Assembly: GCA_002698425.1 (NCBI GenBank)
Contig: NZXU01000092.1
Coordinates: forward strand, 9,465 to 73,464
From: Ahrensia sp.
GTDB taxonomy: Bacteria; Pseudomonadota; Alphaproteobacteria; Rhizobiales; Rhizobiaceae
Direction: 5' to 3'
DNA length: 64,000 nucleotides
Part shown: positions 33,732 through 42,279 of the stretch, piece after piece
Layout: each line of letters starts with the position of its first letter
Numbering within the stretch: the stretch's first letter is position 1
The notes under the pieces: model-generated
Told to the model about the DNA's origin: nothing
What the model saw: the letters and a program-made list of their open reading frames with translations, nothing else
The model's database searches: none
Made by a program: the position numbers and the translations under genes

Positions 33732-34430
33732 ATGAATCCCAGGCGCGACATGATCGACGGCGTGATGGCTGCCACGCCCGGCATGCTCGCCGCCGCGCCG
33801 TTCGGCCTCCTGTTCGGCGCGCTCGCCGTCGACAACGGCTTGTCCGTTTTCGAGGTGGTGCTGATGAGCGTGGCGATCTTCGGAGGCGCGAGCCAGATGG
33901 TCGGCATCGACCTGTTCGGCGACCGAATAGCGCCTTGGCTGATCGTGCTGTCGATCTTTGCCGTCAATTTCCGCCACGTGCTCTATTCCGCGGTGATCGG
34001 GCGTCATACGGGGTCGTGGACCGCGTGGCAGCGGGCGCTCGGCTTTTTCTTTCTGGTCGATCCGCAATTCGCCGAAGCGGAAAAGCGCGCCGAATCCGGC
34101 AAGCCTCTGAGTTTTATCTGGTTCGCCAGCGGCGGGCTGACTTTCTATGCGGCCTGGATCTTCGAAAGCTGGCTCGGCGCGGTGTTCGGCAGCCTCGTGG
34201 AGAACCCGGCCGATTACGGCATCGATTTCCTGCTGCCGGTTTATTTTCTGGTTCTCGTCATGGGATTCCGCAAGCGCTCCAGCTGGCTGCCGGTCGTCCT
34301 CGTCAGCGCCGTGGCATCGATTGGCGCCTATGTGCTGGTCGGTTCGCCTTGGCATGTCTCGATAGGGGCGCTCGCGGGCGTGGCGGTTGCGGCAGCGATC
34401 GGCGCCCGGCCGAAGATCATGATGGAGTAG
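33732..34430 (+). CDS. azlC: AzlC family branched-chain amino acid exporter subunit
   Basis: A 232-aa polytopic inner-membrane protein, the large subunit of an AzlCD exporter. Signatures: GVMAATPGMLAAAPFGLLFG, FGGASQMVGIDLF, NFRHVLYSAVIG. Start ATG 33732; an upstream in-frame start at 33711 is less likely. azlD follows after 3 nt, so the two are co-translated. Confidence 0.9.
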   Translation: MNPRRDMIDGVMAATPGMLAAAPFGLLFGALAVDNGLSVFEVVLMSVAIFGGASQMVGIDLFGDRIAPWLIVLSIFAVNFRHVLYSAVIGRHTGSWTAWQRALGFFFLVDPQFAEAEKRAESGKPLSFIWFASGGLTFYAAWIFESWLGAVFGSLVENPADYGIDFLLPVYFLVLVMGFRKRSSWLPVVLVSAVASIGAYVLVGSPWHVSIGALAGVAVAAAIGARPKIMME

Positions 34431-34433
34431 GCA

Positions 34434-34736
34434 ATGGAGATTTCGACGACCACGTGGATTATCCTCGCCGGCGGGCTGGCAACCTATCTGACGCGCATCG
34501 GCGGGCATCTGGTGCTGTCGCGGTTTTCGTCGATCCATCCGCGCGTCGAGGCGGCGCTGAACGCGGTACCCGCCGCCGTTCTGACGACGCTGGTCGCTCC
34601 CGCAGCGGTCTTCTCCGGGCCGGCGGAAGCGGCGGCGATCATCGTTGCGGCTTTGGCGGCGCTCTACCTGCCGGGTATGGCGGTCTTCGTCGTCGGCTGG
34701 GTGGCGATCCTCGCCTTCCGCGCGCTCATCGGCTGA
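34434..34736 (+). CDS. azlD: AzlD family membrane protein
   Basis: A 100-aa protein with three to four TM helices, the small partner of AzlC. LATYLTRIGGHLVLSRF and AALNAVPAAVLTTLVAPAAVF are family-typical. Its last 11 bp overlap the 3' end of the aminopeptidase gene on the other strand. Confidence 0.88.
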   Translation: MEISTTTWIILAGGLATYLTRIGGHLVLSRFSSIHPRVEAALNAVPAAVLTTLVAPAAVFSGPAEAAAIIVAALAALYLPGMAVFVVGWVAILAFRALIG

Positions 34737-36561
34737 GCGGCGCGGTCATTTTCGCCAGCCAGTCCGTCACGCTTTCGTCCTCGATCAGCGGCGAGACTTC
34801 CTCGCGAACCCGGGCGTGATAGGCGTTCAGCCAATCGAGTTCCGTGTCGTCAAGCAGCGCGACATCGATCAGCCGCCGGTCGATCGGGCACAGCGTCAGC
34901 GTTTCGAAGGAATGCATGGCGATCTCGCCGCCTTCCGGGATCTCGGCGGGGCGAACCATGACGAGGTTTTCGATGCGGATACCGTGCGAGCCGGGTTTGT
35001 AGTAGCCGGGTTCGTTGGAGACGATCATCCCCGGCAGCAATGCCTGCATGCCGCGTTTCGAGATCGATTGCGGGCCTTCATGCACGCCGAGGAAGGAACC
35101 GACGCCGTGTCCGGTGCCATGTGCGTAATCGAGCCCGGCCTGCCAGAGCCCCCTTCGGGCGAGGACATCAATATCGGCCCCGCGCGTACCGGCGGGAAAG
35201 CGCGCTAGGGAAATGGCGATCATGCCCTTTAGAACCAGCGTGAAATGGCGGCGGTAATCGCCGGTCGGCTCTCCGATCGGGATGACGCGGGTGATGTCGG
35301 TGGTGCCGTCATGATATTGCGCGCCTGAATCGACAAGCAGCAATTCGCCGGTATCGACCTTGCGGTTTGTCTTCTCGGTGACCCGGTAATGGACGATGGC
35401 GCCATTCGGGCCGGCGCCGCAGATCGTGTCGAAGGAGATCTCGGCGAGATCGAATCCGAGCCGTTCTCCTGTGGCGCGGCGGAACTCCTCGAGCGCGGTG
35501 ACCACGGCGATCTCGTCGAGCTTTCCCGGTTCCTGTGTATCCAGCCAGCAGAGAAAGGCAGCCATTGCCGCGCCGTCCCGGCGCTGGGCGTTGCGCGCGC
35601 CGGCCTGTTCGGCGGAATTCTTCTGAGCGCGCGGAAGACGCACGGGATCAGCGGCTTCGACGAGCGTCGCGCCCGAACTGACCAGCTCTTTCGCGATCTT
35701 GCGGGCGGTGAGCGCCGGATCGATCATCACCGCGCCCCCGGTCGTTCCAAGCTCTCGCAGGCCGTCGTCGAATTCGGAGGGCGGTCGCAGCGTTGCAAGC
35801 TGGGTCAGATAGGCTTCCGTGCGGACCGGGAGCTTGCGCTTGTCGATGAAGAGCGTCGGCTCGCCCTCGGTCGGCACGATGGCGAAAGCGAGTGCGAGCG
35901 GCGTGTGGGATACGTCCTGGCCGCGAATGTTAAAGAGCCAGCAGATCGAGGCAGGATCGGTGAGGACGACCGCGCCGGCGCCTTTGTCCCTCACCGTATC
36001 GGCGATGCGGCCGATCTTGTCGCGCGGGGTTTCGCCGGCAAATTCCAGCGGGTGGATAGCGACCGGCTCAAGCGGCGGGGGAGGAACGTCGTTGCGGATG
36101 GCGTCGACAAGGTTGCGGTCGATCGCCACCAGTTCGGCCTGCCTGCCGCTGCAGACCTCGGCGAGCTTCCTGGCTTCGGCGACCGTGTGCAGCCAGGGAT
36201 CGAAGCCGACACGCATGCCGGGCTTCAGATTGTCGGCGAGCCATTTGGACGGCGGATCGGCGACCAGATCCTGCGGTGTGAAGACCGACGGATCCGTTTG
36301 CGAGCGGACCTGCAGCGTGTAGCGCCCGTCGGTGAACACATGTGCTGCGTCGTCGAGGATGAGCGCCGTTCCAGCGGATCCGGTAAAGCCGGTCAGCCAG
36401 GCCAGCCTTTCCGCGCGTTCCGGCAGATATTCGTTTTGGTGCTCGTCGGCATGCGGCACGAGATAAACATCTACGCCGTCCTCGCGCATGCGGGCTCGCA
36501 AGGCGGTGACGCGCGCCTTGCCCGCGGCGGGATCACTCTTTTCGGAGAATTTCTGAAACAT
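34726..36561 (-). CDS. pepP: Xaa-Pro aminopeptidase (M24B)
   Basis: 611 aa from ATG 36561 (MFQKFSEKSDPAAGK). A large three-domain cytosolic Xaa-Pro aminopeptidase: two creatinase-like N-terminal domains and the pita-bread metal domain. Ligands: two Asp in LLVDSGAQYHDGTTDITRV, His in YAHGTGHGVGSFLGVHEGP, and Glu in SNEPGYYKPGSHGIRIEN and after it. The frame extends to 36621 but the upstream residues are not family-like. It cleaves N-terminal residues before proline. Confidence 0.93.
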   Translation of the reverse strand: MFQKFSEKSDPAAGKARVTALRARMREDGVDVYLVPHADEHQNEYLPERAERLAWLTGFTGSAGTALILDDAAHVFTDGRYTLQVRSQTDPSVFTPQDLVADPPSKWLADNLKPGMRVGFDPWLHTVAEARKLAEVCSGRQAELVAIDRNLVDAIRNDVPPPPLEPVAIHPLEFAGETPRDKIGRIADTVRDKGAGAVVLTDPASICWLFNIRGQDVSHTPLALAFAIVPTEGEPTLFIDKRKLPVRTEAYLTQLATLRPPSEFDDGLRELGTTGGAVMIDPALTARKIAKELVSSGATLVEAADPVRLPRAQKNSAEQAGARNAQRRDGAAMAAFLCWLDTQEPGKLDEIAVVTALEEFRRATGERLGFDLAEISFDTICGAGPNGAIVHYRVTEKTNRKVDTGELLLVDSGAQYHDGTTDITRVIPIGEPTGDYRRHFTLVLKGMIAISLARFPAGTRGADIDVLARRGLWQAGLDYAHGTGHGVGSFLGVHEGPQSISKRGMQALLPGMIVSNEPGYYKPGSHGIRIENLVMVRPAEIPEGGEIAMHSFETLTLCPIDRRLIDVALLDDTELDWLNAYHARVREEVSPLIEDESVTDWLAKMTAPLSR

Positions 36562-36664
36562 CTTCGCGCTTTCGCCTTGAACCGTTCGGCGGAACCTATG
36601 TCCTGGACGGAGGCGTATCAATCGCTCGCCATGCGAAACTGTTAATGCTGCGTTGCACTATTTC

Positions 36665-36682
36665 ATTTCGCATATGCGAAAT
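36665..36682. promoter_or_regulatory. 18-bp perfect palindrome between divergent genes
   Basis: ATTTCGCATATGCGAAAT is perfectly self-complementary, standing 103 bp before pepP and 99 bp before the small gene at 36782. The size and central position suggest an operator for a dimeric repressor. No known regulator motif was matched. Confidence 0.5.
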
Positions 36683-36781
36683 ATGCATGGCTGCCTTGCC
36701 GCATTGGCCGTGGTCATCCGGGCGCCGCGCCCACATATTGCAGTTACCGGATCGAACCGGAATCAATTCAGGAGATCGAAA

Positions 36782-36967
36782 ATGACCGTCAAATCGAAAA
36801 AGGGCATGTTCCACAACGCCTTCGACGCAATGGTCAACGCACGTGCCCGCCAGGCTTCGTCTTATGTCAACGGCGCACTTCTGATGCTCGACGATGACAC
36901 GCTCAAGTCGCATGGCTACGATCGCGCGGAACTCCGCCGCCGTCCGACTGCGTTCTATCCGTTCTGA
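36782..36967 (+). CDS. Small basic protein, DUF1127-like
   Basis: 61 aa, with AGGAG about 9 nt before the ATG. A basic N-terminus (MTVKSKKGMFHNAF) leads to NARARQASSYVNGALLMLDDDTLKSHGYDRAELRRR. The pattern of arginines, LxxLDDxTLKxxGYxRxEL and length recall DUF1127 proteins, which in rhizobia affect phosphate and carbon metabolism and RNA. The match is by pattern only. Single-gene unit: a palindrome upstream and a strong terminator downstream. Confidence 0.65.
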   Translation: MTVKSKKGMFHNAFDAMVNARARQASSYVNGALLMLDDDTLKSHGYDRAELRRRPTAFYPF

Positions 36968-36993
36968 TCGATCAGACGTTGGCTCCGAAAAAC

Positions 36994-37021
36994 GGGCGGC
37001 CTTCTGGCCGCCCTTTTTCTT
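36994..37021 (+). terminator. Intrinsic terminator after the small basic protein
   Basis: GGGCGGCC (36994-37001), loop TTCT, GGCCGCCC (37006-37013), then TTTTTCTTT. It also lies at the 3' end of the convergent prmA gene. Confidence 0.9.
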
Positions 37022-37028
37022 TGCGCGC

Positions 37029-37910
37029 TTAGCGCTCCAGATGCAGCGTCACCCATTCATCGCGCCACAGCGTATGACGGTGAAAGAGCCCGGCCTGCCT
37101 GAAGGCCGCGAGGACCATGCGGCGCTGCGTCGCCAGAATCCCTGACAACACGAGCCGCCCGTCCGGCGCCAATGCGATGGCGATCTCGGGTGCGAGGCGC
37201 ATAAGCGGTTTTGCCAGGATATTGGCGACGATCAGGTGGAACGGGCCTTCCTCGATGAAGGCGCGGTGGGTCAGGCCGGTCGCCGTCTCGAACCGGATGT
37301 CGCCCGCTGTTCCGTTGAGTTTCGCGTTCGATGTGGCGACACGGGTTGCGACCGGATCGATATCGGTGGCGAGCACCGGGCATTTCGCGACCTTGGCGAG
37401 GGCGATCGCGAGCACGCCGCTGCCGGTGCCGAGATCGAGCGCATTCGAGGGGCGACGCATGCGGATCAGATCATCGAGCACGATCAGACAGCCGGCGGTG
37501 GTGCCGTGATGGCCGGTGCCGAAAGCCTGGCCGGCCTCGATTTCGATGGCGACGTCGTTGGCGCGCACCGCGTCTCGGTCATGGCCGCCATGGATGAGGA
37601 ACCGCCCGGCGCGCACCGGCTTCAACCCCTCCAGCGACTTGGCGACCCAGTCGATGTCGGGCAGCACCTCGCGGTCGATCTTCAGGCCGAAGGAATCTGA
37701 GCCGAGGCAATTGGCCATCCGCGCCTCGACCGCTGACGGATCTTCCGTTTCCTCGTCGACATAGACCGAGACCTCGTAGATCGCCTCGGCCTCGTCGATT
37801 TCGAGATTGGCCAGCGCGAAGCCGTCATCCTCGAATTCGCGTTCCAGCAATTCGAAAATGCGTTCGGCCTCAAGCTTTCCGGCAGTCAGATGAAGTCGGA
37901 TCTGCGACAT
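37029..37910 (-). CDS. prmA: Ribosomal protein L11 methyltransferase PrmA
   Basis: A 293-aa SAM enzyme that methylates L11. It has the N-terminal L11-recognition domain and the MTase motif I NALDLGTGSGVLAIALAK, then VLATDIDPVATRVATSNAKLNG and LIVANILAKPLMRLAPEI. The FGTGHHGTTAGCL loop is typical. Its ATG follows the antiporter stop with no gap (TAAATG), so the two are one transcript. Confidence 0.95.
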   Translation of the reverse strand: MSQIRLHLTAGKLEAERIFELLEREFEDDGFALANLEIDEAEAIYEVSVYVDEETEDPSAVEARMANCLGSDSFGLKIDREVLPDIDWVAKSLEGLKPVRAGRFLIHGGHDRDAVRANDVAIEIEAGQAFGTGHHGTTAGCLIVLDDLIRMRRPSNALDLGTGSGVLAIALAKVAKCPVLATDIDPVATRVATSNAKLNGTAGDIRFETATGLTHRAFIEEGPFHLIVANILAKPLMRLAPEIAIALAPDGRLVLSGILATQRRMVLAAFRQAGLFHRHTLWRDEWVTLHLER

Positions 37911-39785
37911 TTACGGTAGTTTCCCTTCCGGCGCGGCGACGGGCTTCTCCTCATCCGCGGGTTTCTTGTTCTTGCGCGCCTCGGCCTTATCGGAAGAGCG
38001 CTGCGGCGCGAAACTCAATATCACGTCGTCTTGTTGAGGGCCGGTGCCATTGTTTTCCCGCTCATTGTCGAAAACCAGCGTGCCGTCGGGTTTGCGCCAC
38101 AGAAGGATGCGGGCGTCATCCGTCCGGCTTTCGAAATAGGCCTCTGCCGTAAATTCCTCGGTCAAACGCGTTGTCTGGAAGGTCCAGCCGGCGGCATGGC
38201 GCTCGCGCAAGTCACGAGAATCGAGCCCAGGGCGGAAAAGCTGGCGGCCGCCGATTGTCACGCGCAGCGCCTTGCGGTCGGACTGTTCGCGGGCGCCGCC
38301 GATCTCGTAGACATTGTTGCGGCCGATTTCCGGGCCGAAATCGGTGCAGACTAGGGAGTTGTAGGAGTCGTTGTCGGTCGCGGCGATCAGGGCGTTGAAG
38401 CGGCCGATGTTCAGATTGTGGTGGGCGTGCTCGGAGAGCGGGTCGCCGTAGTGGGTGTCGAGGCCGGCCTGGCGGGCTTCGATAATATGGTTCCAGTTGG
38501 CGTCGGCGATGGTCACCGGAACCTTCATGTCGGTGAGTTTCGAGGCGAGGGCCGTTGCCCAGCGCGATCCGCCGACGATCAGGATGCCCGGCTTGTCGGT
38601 CATGCGCAGGCCGAGAAGGCGCGCCAGCGGCGAAAGGGTGAAGCCGTGCAGGAAAATCGTCGCGGTGACCACCGCGAAGGTGAAGGCGACCATGCTTTGA
38701 CCGTCTTCGACCCCGAATCCCGCCAGCAGCGTGCCAAAAAGGCTGGCGACCGCCACGGCGACGATGCCGCGCGGCGCGATCCAGGCGGTCAGCAGCCTCT
38801 CCTGCCAGGTCAGCCCCGTGGCGATGGTCGCGATGAAAATCGCGGCCGGGCGTATGACGAAAAGAAGGGCGACGACGAAACCGGCGGCGCGCCAGTCAAG
38901 GCTGCGGATTACCGGCCATTCGAGCGCCGCCGTCAGCATGACGAAAAGGCCGGAGACCAGCAGGATGGTGACGGTTTCCTTGAAGCGGCGCAATTCGGCG
39001 AGCGAGGCGATGCGCGAATTGGCCATGCGGATGCCCATAATCGTGACAGCCAGAAGGCCGGATTCTTCCAGAAAGAGGTTGGCTGTGGCGAAGACGACCA
39101 GGACGGCGGCGAAAAGGACGGGGGCCTTGAGATATTCCGGCACGGAACCGCGCGTGAAGGCCCATATCAGCAGTTGGGCGAAGCCGAAGCCGGCCACGAG
39201 CGCATATCCTGCCGCCAAGGCGATGTGCAGCAGCAAGCTGTCGGCTTCGTGGCCGCCGCCGATCACCAGGAAAACTTCAAAGGATATCACTGCGAAGAGC
39301 GCACCGATCGGATCGTTGACGATCGCCTCCCAGCGCAACAGGGAAGCGGGGCGCGATTTCAACCGGGCGGAGCGCAACAGCGGCATGATCACGGTCGGGC
39401 CGGTCACGACGAGGATCGCGCCGAGAATGATCGATACGGTCCATGACAGGCCGCCGATGAAATGAGCGGCCAGAGCCGCCCCCACCCATGTCAGCGGCCC
39501 ACCGAAAATGACGATGCGGCGCACCGCCTTCGAAGTTTCGCGGATTTCGTGGAAGTTGAGGGTCAGCCCGCCCTCGAAGAGGATGATGGCAACGGCCAGG
39601 CCGATGGCCGGCTTGTAGACCGCGCCGAAGTCGCGCGCCGGTTCGATGAAGCCCGTGACCGGTCCGGCAAGAAAGCCGGCGGCGAGCAACAGGGCGATCG
39701 CCGGAAGGCGCAGACGCCAGGCGACCCACTGCGCGGCGATGCCGGCCGCGCCGATGAAGGCCAGTTTGACTGCTATGGATTCCAT
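37911..39785 (-). CDS. CPA1-type cation/proton antiporter with RCK-like domain
   Basis: A 624-aa protein: 11-13 TM helices of the sodium/hydrogen exchanger fold (LPAIALLLAAGFLAGPVTGFIEP, IILGAILVVTGPTVIMPLLRS, RWEAIVNDPIGALFAVISFE), of which the NDP motif carries the transport Asp. From about residue 410 there is a TrkA-N-like nucleotide-binding domain (GILIVGGSRWATALASKLTDMKVPVTIADANW) and a Lys/Glu/Pro-rich tail. Ion choice (Na+ or K+) is not decidable here. Role: pH and cation homeostasis. Confidence 0.9.
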   Translation of the reverse strand: MESIAVKLAFIGAAGIAAQWVAWRLRLPAIALLLAAGFLAGPVTGFIEPARDFGAVYKPAIGLAVAIILFEGGLTLNFHEIRETSKAVRRIVIFGGPLTWVGAALAAHFIGGLSWTVSIILGAILVVTGPTVIMPLLRSARLKSRPASLLRWEAIVNDPIGALFAVISFEVFLVIGGGHEADSLLLHIALAAGYALVAGFGFAQLLIWAFTRGSVPEYLKAPVLFAAVLVVFATANLFLEESGLLAVTIMGIRMANSRIASLAELRRFKETVTILLVSGLFVMLTAALEWPVIRSLDWRAAGFVVALLFVIRPAAIFIATIATGLTWQERLLTAWIAPRGIVAVAVASLFGTLLAGFGVEDGQSMVAFTFAVVTATIFLHGFTLSPLARLLGLRMTDKPGILIVGGSRWATALASKLTDMKVPVTIADANWNHIIEARQAGLDTHYGDPLSEHAHHNLNIGRFNALIAATDNDSYNSLVCTDFGPEIGRNNVYEIGGAREQSDRKALRVTIGGRQLFRPGLDSRDLRERHAAGWTFQTTRLTEEFTAEAYFESRTDDARILLWRKPDGTLVFDNERENNGTGPQQDDVILSFAPQRSSDKAEARKNKKPADEEKPVAAPEGKLP

Positions 39786-39858
39786 CGCCGTTCTTTCGTT
39801 TGCCGGACATCCGCTTCTATTGGCTCAGCGGCATGTCCGGCAAGAGCGGACGCGATAA

Positions 39859-40437
39859 TCAGGTCTTGGCGAGATCGCGCAGTTTTTGCATGGCGGTCTC
39901 GGAATTCTCGCCCCAGGCGATCGTCTTGCGGAAATGCCCCTGGCTGTCGAGCAGGATGATGGAGGCCGTGTGGTCCATCGTGTAGTCGCCGTCTTCCGTT
40001 TCGATGCGCTTGAAATAGATGTTGAAGCCGCGCGCCATCTCGCGAACCTTTTCCGGGTCGCCGGTGATGCCGATCACCCGGTCTGTCACATTGGAGAGAT
40101 AGCCTCCGAGCAGTTCCGGCGTATCGCGTTCGGGATCGATGGAAACGAAATAGGCCTTGATTTCAGAGCCCTCGTCGCCGAGTTCGTTGAACCAGGAACT
40201 CAACTCGTATAGCGTGGTCGGGCAGACTTCCGGGCAATGCGTGAAGCCGAAGAACAGCACCGTCGGGTGGCCGAGGAAAGCCTGTTCGGTGATCGGATCG
40301 CCGTTCTGGTCGACCAGATTGAAGGGGACGCCATAGGGCTCGCCGGAGGGCGATGCGGTTTCCCGGTAAATCTCGTAGCCGAGCCAGGCGCCAACGACGC
40401 CAAGAACGACGACAAGGGCAGCAATCAGCGCACGCAT
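39859..40437 (-). CDS. Sco1/SenC family copper chaperone
   Basis: A 192-aa membrane-anchored thioredoxin-fold protein. An N-terminal TM anchor (ALIAALVVVLGVVGAWLGYE) is followed by copper ligands Cys68 and Cys72 in FGFTHCPEVCPTTLYEL and His156 in DYTMDHTASI. It supplies copper for the CuA site of cytochrome c oxidase. A small membrane protein gene lies upstream in the same direction. Confidence 0.94.
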   Translation of the reverse strand: MRALIAALVVVLGVVGAWLGYEIYRETASPSGEPYGVPFNLVDQNGDPITEQAFLGHPTVLFFGFTHCPEVCPTTLYELSSWFNELGDEGSEIKAYFVSIDPERDTPELLGGYLSNVTDRVIGITGDPEKVREMARGFNIYFKRIETEDGDYTMDHTASIILLDSQGHFRKTIAWGENSETAMQKLRDLAKT

Positions 40438-40524
40438 ATCGGTCCTTTCGAGGGTTCGGTGCCTATCTAGCGTCGACGGCGGGCAATTTCATCCGGTCAT
40501 TTCGCCACGGCGCACTGGCGCGAC

Positions 40525-40710
40525 TCAAAGGCACCAGGCAAGCCCGGCCTGAAGCATCGACCAGAACAGCGTCTCGCCATGGAAGAGCCAGCCGGCGAAG
40601 CCGGCAATGCCGATCAGGATGACGAGCAGGGCCGCGATCACGGCGACACGCGCTTCGGGCTCGCGCGCGGCGGGTTCGACGTTTTCCGGCATGAATGGCT
40701 TGTCGCTCAT
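40525..40710 (-). CDS. Small single-TM membrane protein
   Basis: 61 aa (MSDKPFMPENVEPAAREPEARV, then a TM helix VIAALLVILIGIAGFAGWLF). No named domain. It is 87 bp upstream of the Sco1 gene and co-oriented, so it may be transcribed with it and serve oxidase assembly; this is inference from position. ATG 40716 two codons earlier is possible. Confidence 0.5.
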   Translation of the reverse strand: MSDKPFMPENVEPAAREPEARVAVIAALLVILIGIAGFAGWLFHGETLFWSMLQAGLAWCL

Positions 40711-40845
40711 GAACATAATCTAGCCGATCCGCGCTCGCGTTCCAATCGGGCGGTGTGTCGCGGCGATCATCTGGTTGACCTGCGTCAATGAGCGCTATTG
40801 CCGCACGTTACACTGTGTCGCAGGCTCGTTACGGGAGGAGACATC

Positions 40846-41646
40846 ATGGCGGACAATAACGATACGACGGCCCCGGCGCGGCGGCCTCCGGCAATGCCGA
40901 CGGTCAACACGATCAGCGTCGGCGATCTCTTCGACGCTCTTCGCAAGGGACTGTCCGATTTCGCCAGGGCGCCGCTGTTCGGACTGTTCTTCGGCGGCGT
41001 CTATACGCTTGGCGGCATCATCATCGCGCTGTCGCTGACAGTCTGGGACATCCCGTGGATGATCTATCCCGTGGCGATCGGATTTCCGCTTGTCGGGCCT
41101 TTCGTGGCTGTCGGCCTTTACGAGGTCAGCCGCCGGATCGAAGCCGGCAAGCCTCTCAACTGGAGCGACGTGCTGGGGGTGATCTGGCTGCAAAGGCAGC
41201 GCGAGCTCGCCTGGATGGCCTTCGTCATGCTGTTCGTCTTCTGGGTGTGGATGTACCAGGTGCGCCTGCTGGTCGCGATCATCCTGTCGCGCATGTCCTT
41301 TTCCACGCTCGACAAGTTCATCGAGGTCATCTTCACGACGTCGCAGGGCTGGACGTTCCTGGCGGTCGGCCATGTCGTGGGGGCCGTACTGGCGATGATC
41401 CTGTTTTCGATCACCGTGGTCTCGATCCCGCTTCTGCTGGATCGCGAGTCCGATTTCGTGACAGCCATGATCACCAGCGTAAAGACGGTGACCACCAGCC
41501 CGGTTCCGATGATCGCCTGGGGTGTCTTCGTCACTCTTGCGGTGATCGTTTCGTCGGTTCCTATGTTCCTGGGCCTGATCGTGGCGCTGCCCGTGCTGGG
41601 CCATGCGACGTGGCACCTCTACCGGAAGGCGGTCGCTCCAGCGTAA
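40846..41646 (+). CDS. DUF2189 integral membrane protein
   Basis: 266 aa, about six TM helices. The features ISVGDLFDALRKGLSDFARAPLFGLFFGGVYTLGG, GFPLVGPFVAVGLYEVSRRIEAG and the late VALPVLGHATWHLYRKAV match the DUF2189 family, which is often found with cytochrome oxidase genes; function unknown. ATG 40846 with GGGAGGAGA upstream. The 3' 86 bp overlap the end of luxI on the opposite strand. Confidence 0.88.
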   Translation: MADNNDTTAPARRPPAMPTVNTISVGDLFDALRKGLSDFARAPLFGLFFGGVYTLGGIIIALSLTVWDIPWMIYPVAIGFPLVGPFVAVGLYEVSRRIEAGKPLNWSDVLGVIWLQRQRELAWMAFVMLFVFWVWMYQVRLLVAIILSRMSFSTLDKFIEVIFTTSQGWTFLAVGHVVGAVLAMILFSITVVSIPLLLDRESDFVTAMITSVKTVTTSPVPMIAWGVFVTLAVIVSSVPMFLGLIVALPVLGHATWHLYRKAVAPA

Positions 41647-42229
41647 GCGGTCGCATGCGCTCGGCGGCGGCCATCGTACGGTCGTCGATGGCGATCAGCC
41701 CGCAGACCACGGGACAGCCGTCGATTGTCTGGTGGCCGAGCAGTTCGACGCCCATGTCGAAAAGCCGGGTGAGTTCGTAGACCCGCTTTTCGGTGACGGT
41801 GAGATAGTGGGTGATGCCGTTGCGGCGCGCATAGTCGAAATTGGCCAGCGCAAGCTCCAGATTGGCCATGGCGAGCCCGGCGGACAAGCGCTCGCCGGCA
41901 TTTCCCTCATCGACGCAGAGCCGGGATACTTCCCAGATCGTCGGCGCGCGGAAGCTGATATCTTCCGGCACCAGGCCGTCGAAAGCGAGGTCGAGAAGCG
42001 TCGTCTGGGTCGTCGGGATCAGCCGTGCGCCGGCATTGACCGCGCCGCTCCCGTCCAGCGACAGCGCGTAGGTGCAGGGCAGGTCGTCGAGGACGTCGCG
42101 TTCCTCGTCTCCCTGGACGGTAACATCCCACCCGAGCCGGTCGTGAAACACGGCTTTTCGCAACCTGAAGTAGTCGGCGATTTCACGCGCATATCGCTCG
42201 CGGTCGTGCATTTCGACATGAATGATCAT
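41561..42229 (-). CDS. Acyl-homoserine-lactone synthase (LuxI family)
   Basis: 222 aa. Makes an AHL signal from SAM and an acyl carrier. The invariant residues are present: Arg24, Phe28 and Trp34 (FRLRKAVFHDRLGWDV), Asp45/Asp49, Arg69 (GARLIP), Glu100 and Arg103 (TIWEVSRLCVD). GGAGG lies 5 nt before the ATG. The last 28 codons (from about residue 195) overlap the convergent DUF2189 gene and look poorly conserved. It lies 50 nt behind the LuxR gene. Acyl-chain specificity cannot be read off. Confidence 0.93.
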   Translation of the reverse strand: MIIHVEMHDRERYAREIADYFRLRKAVFHDRLGWDVTVQGDEERDVLDDLPCTYALSLDGSGAVNAGARLIPTTQTTLLDLAFDGLVPEDISFRAPTIWEVSRLCVDEGNAGERLSAGLAMANLELALANFDYARRNGITHYLTVTEKRVYELTRLFDMGVELLGHQTIDGCPVVCGLIAIDDRTMAAAERMRPLTLERPPSGRGATSHGPARAAPRSGPGT

Positions 42230-42279
42230 CGACGCCTCCGGTCGGGTCCCGGAACCGTCCTACGTCAGGAAATCGGCAA

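Noticed and set aside
42230..42279. lux box between luxR and luxI
   Set aside because: The 50-bp gap has no clear dyad; the better candidate is upstream of luxR.
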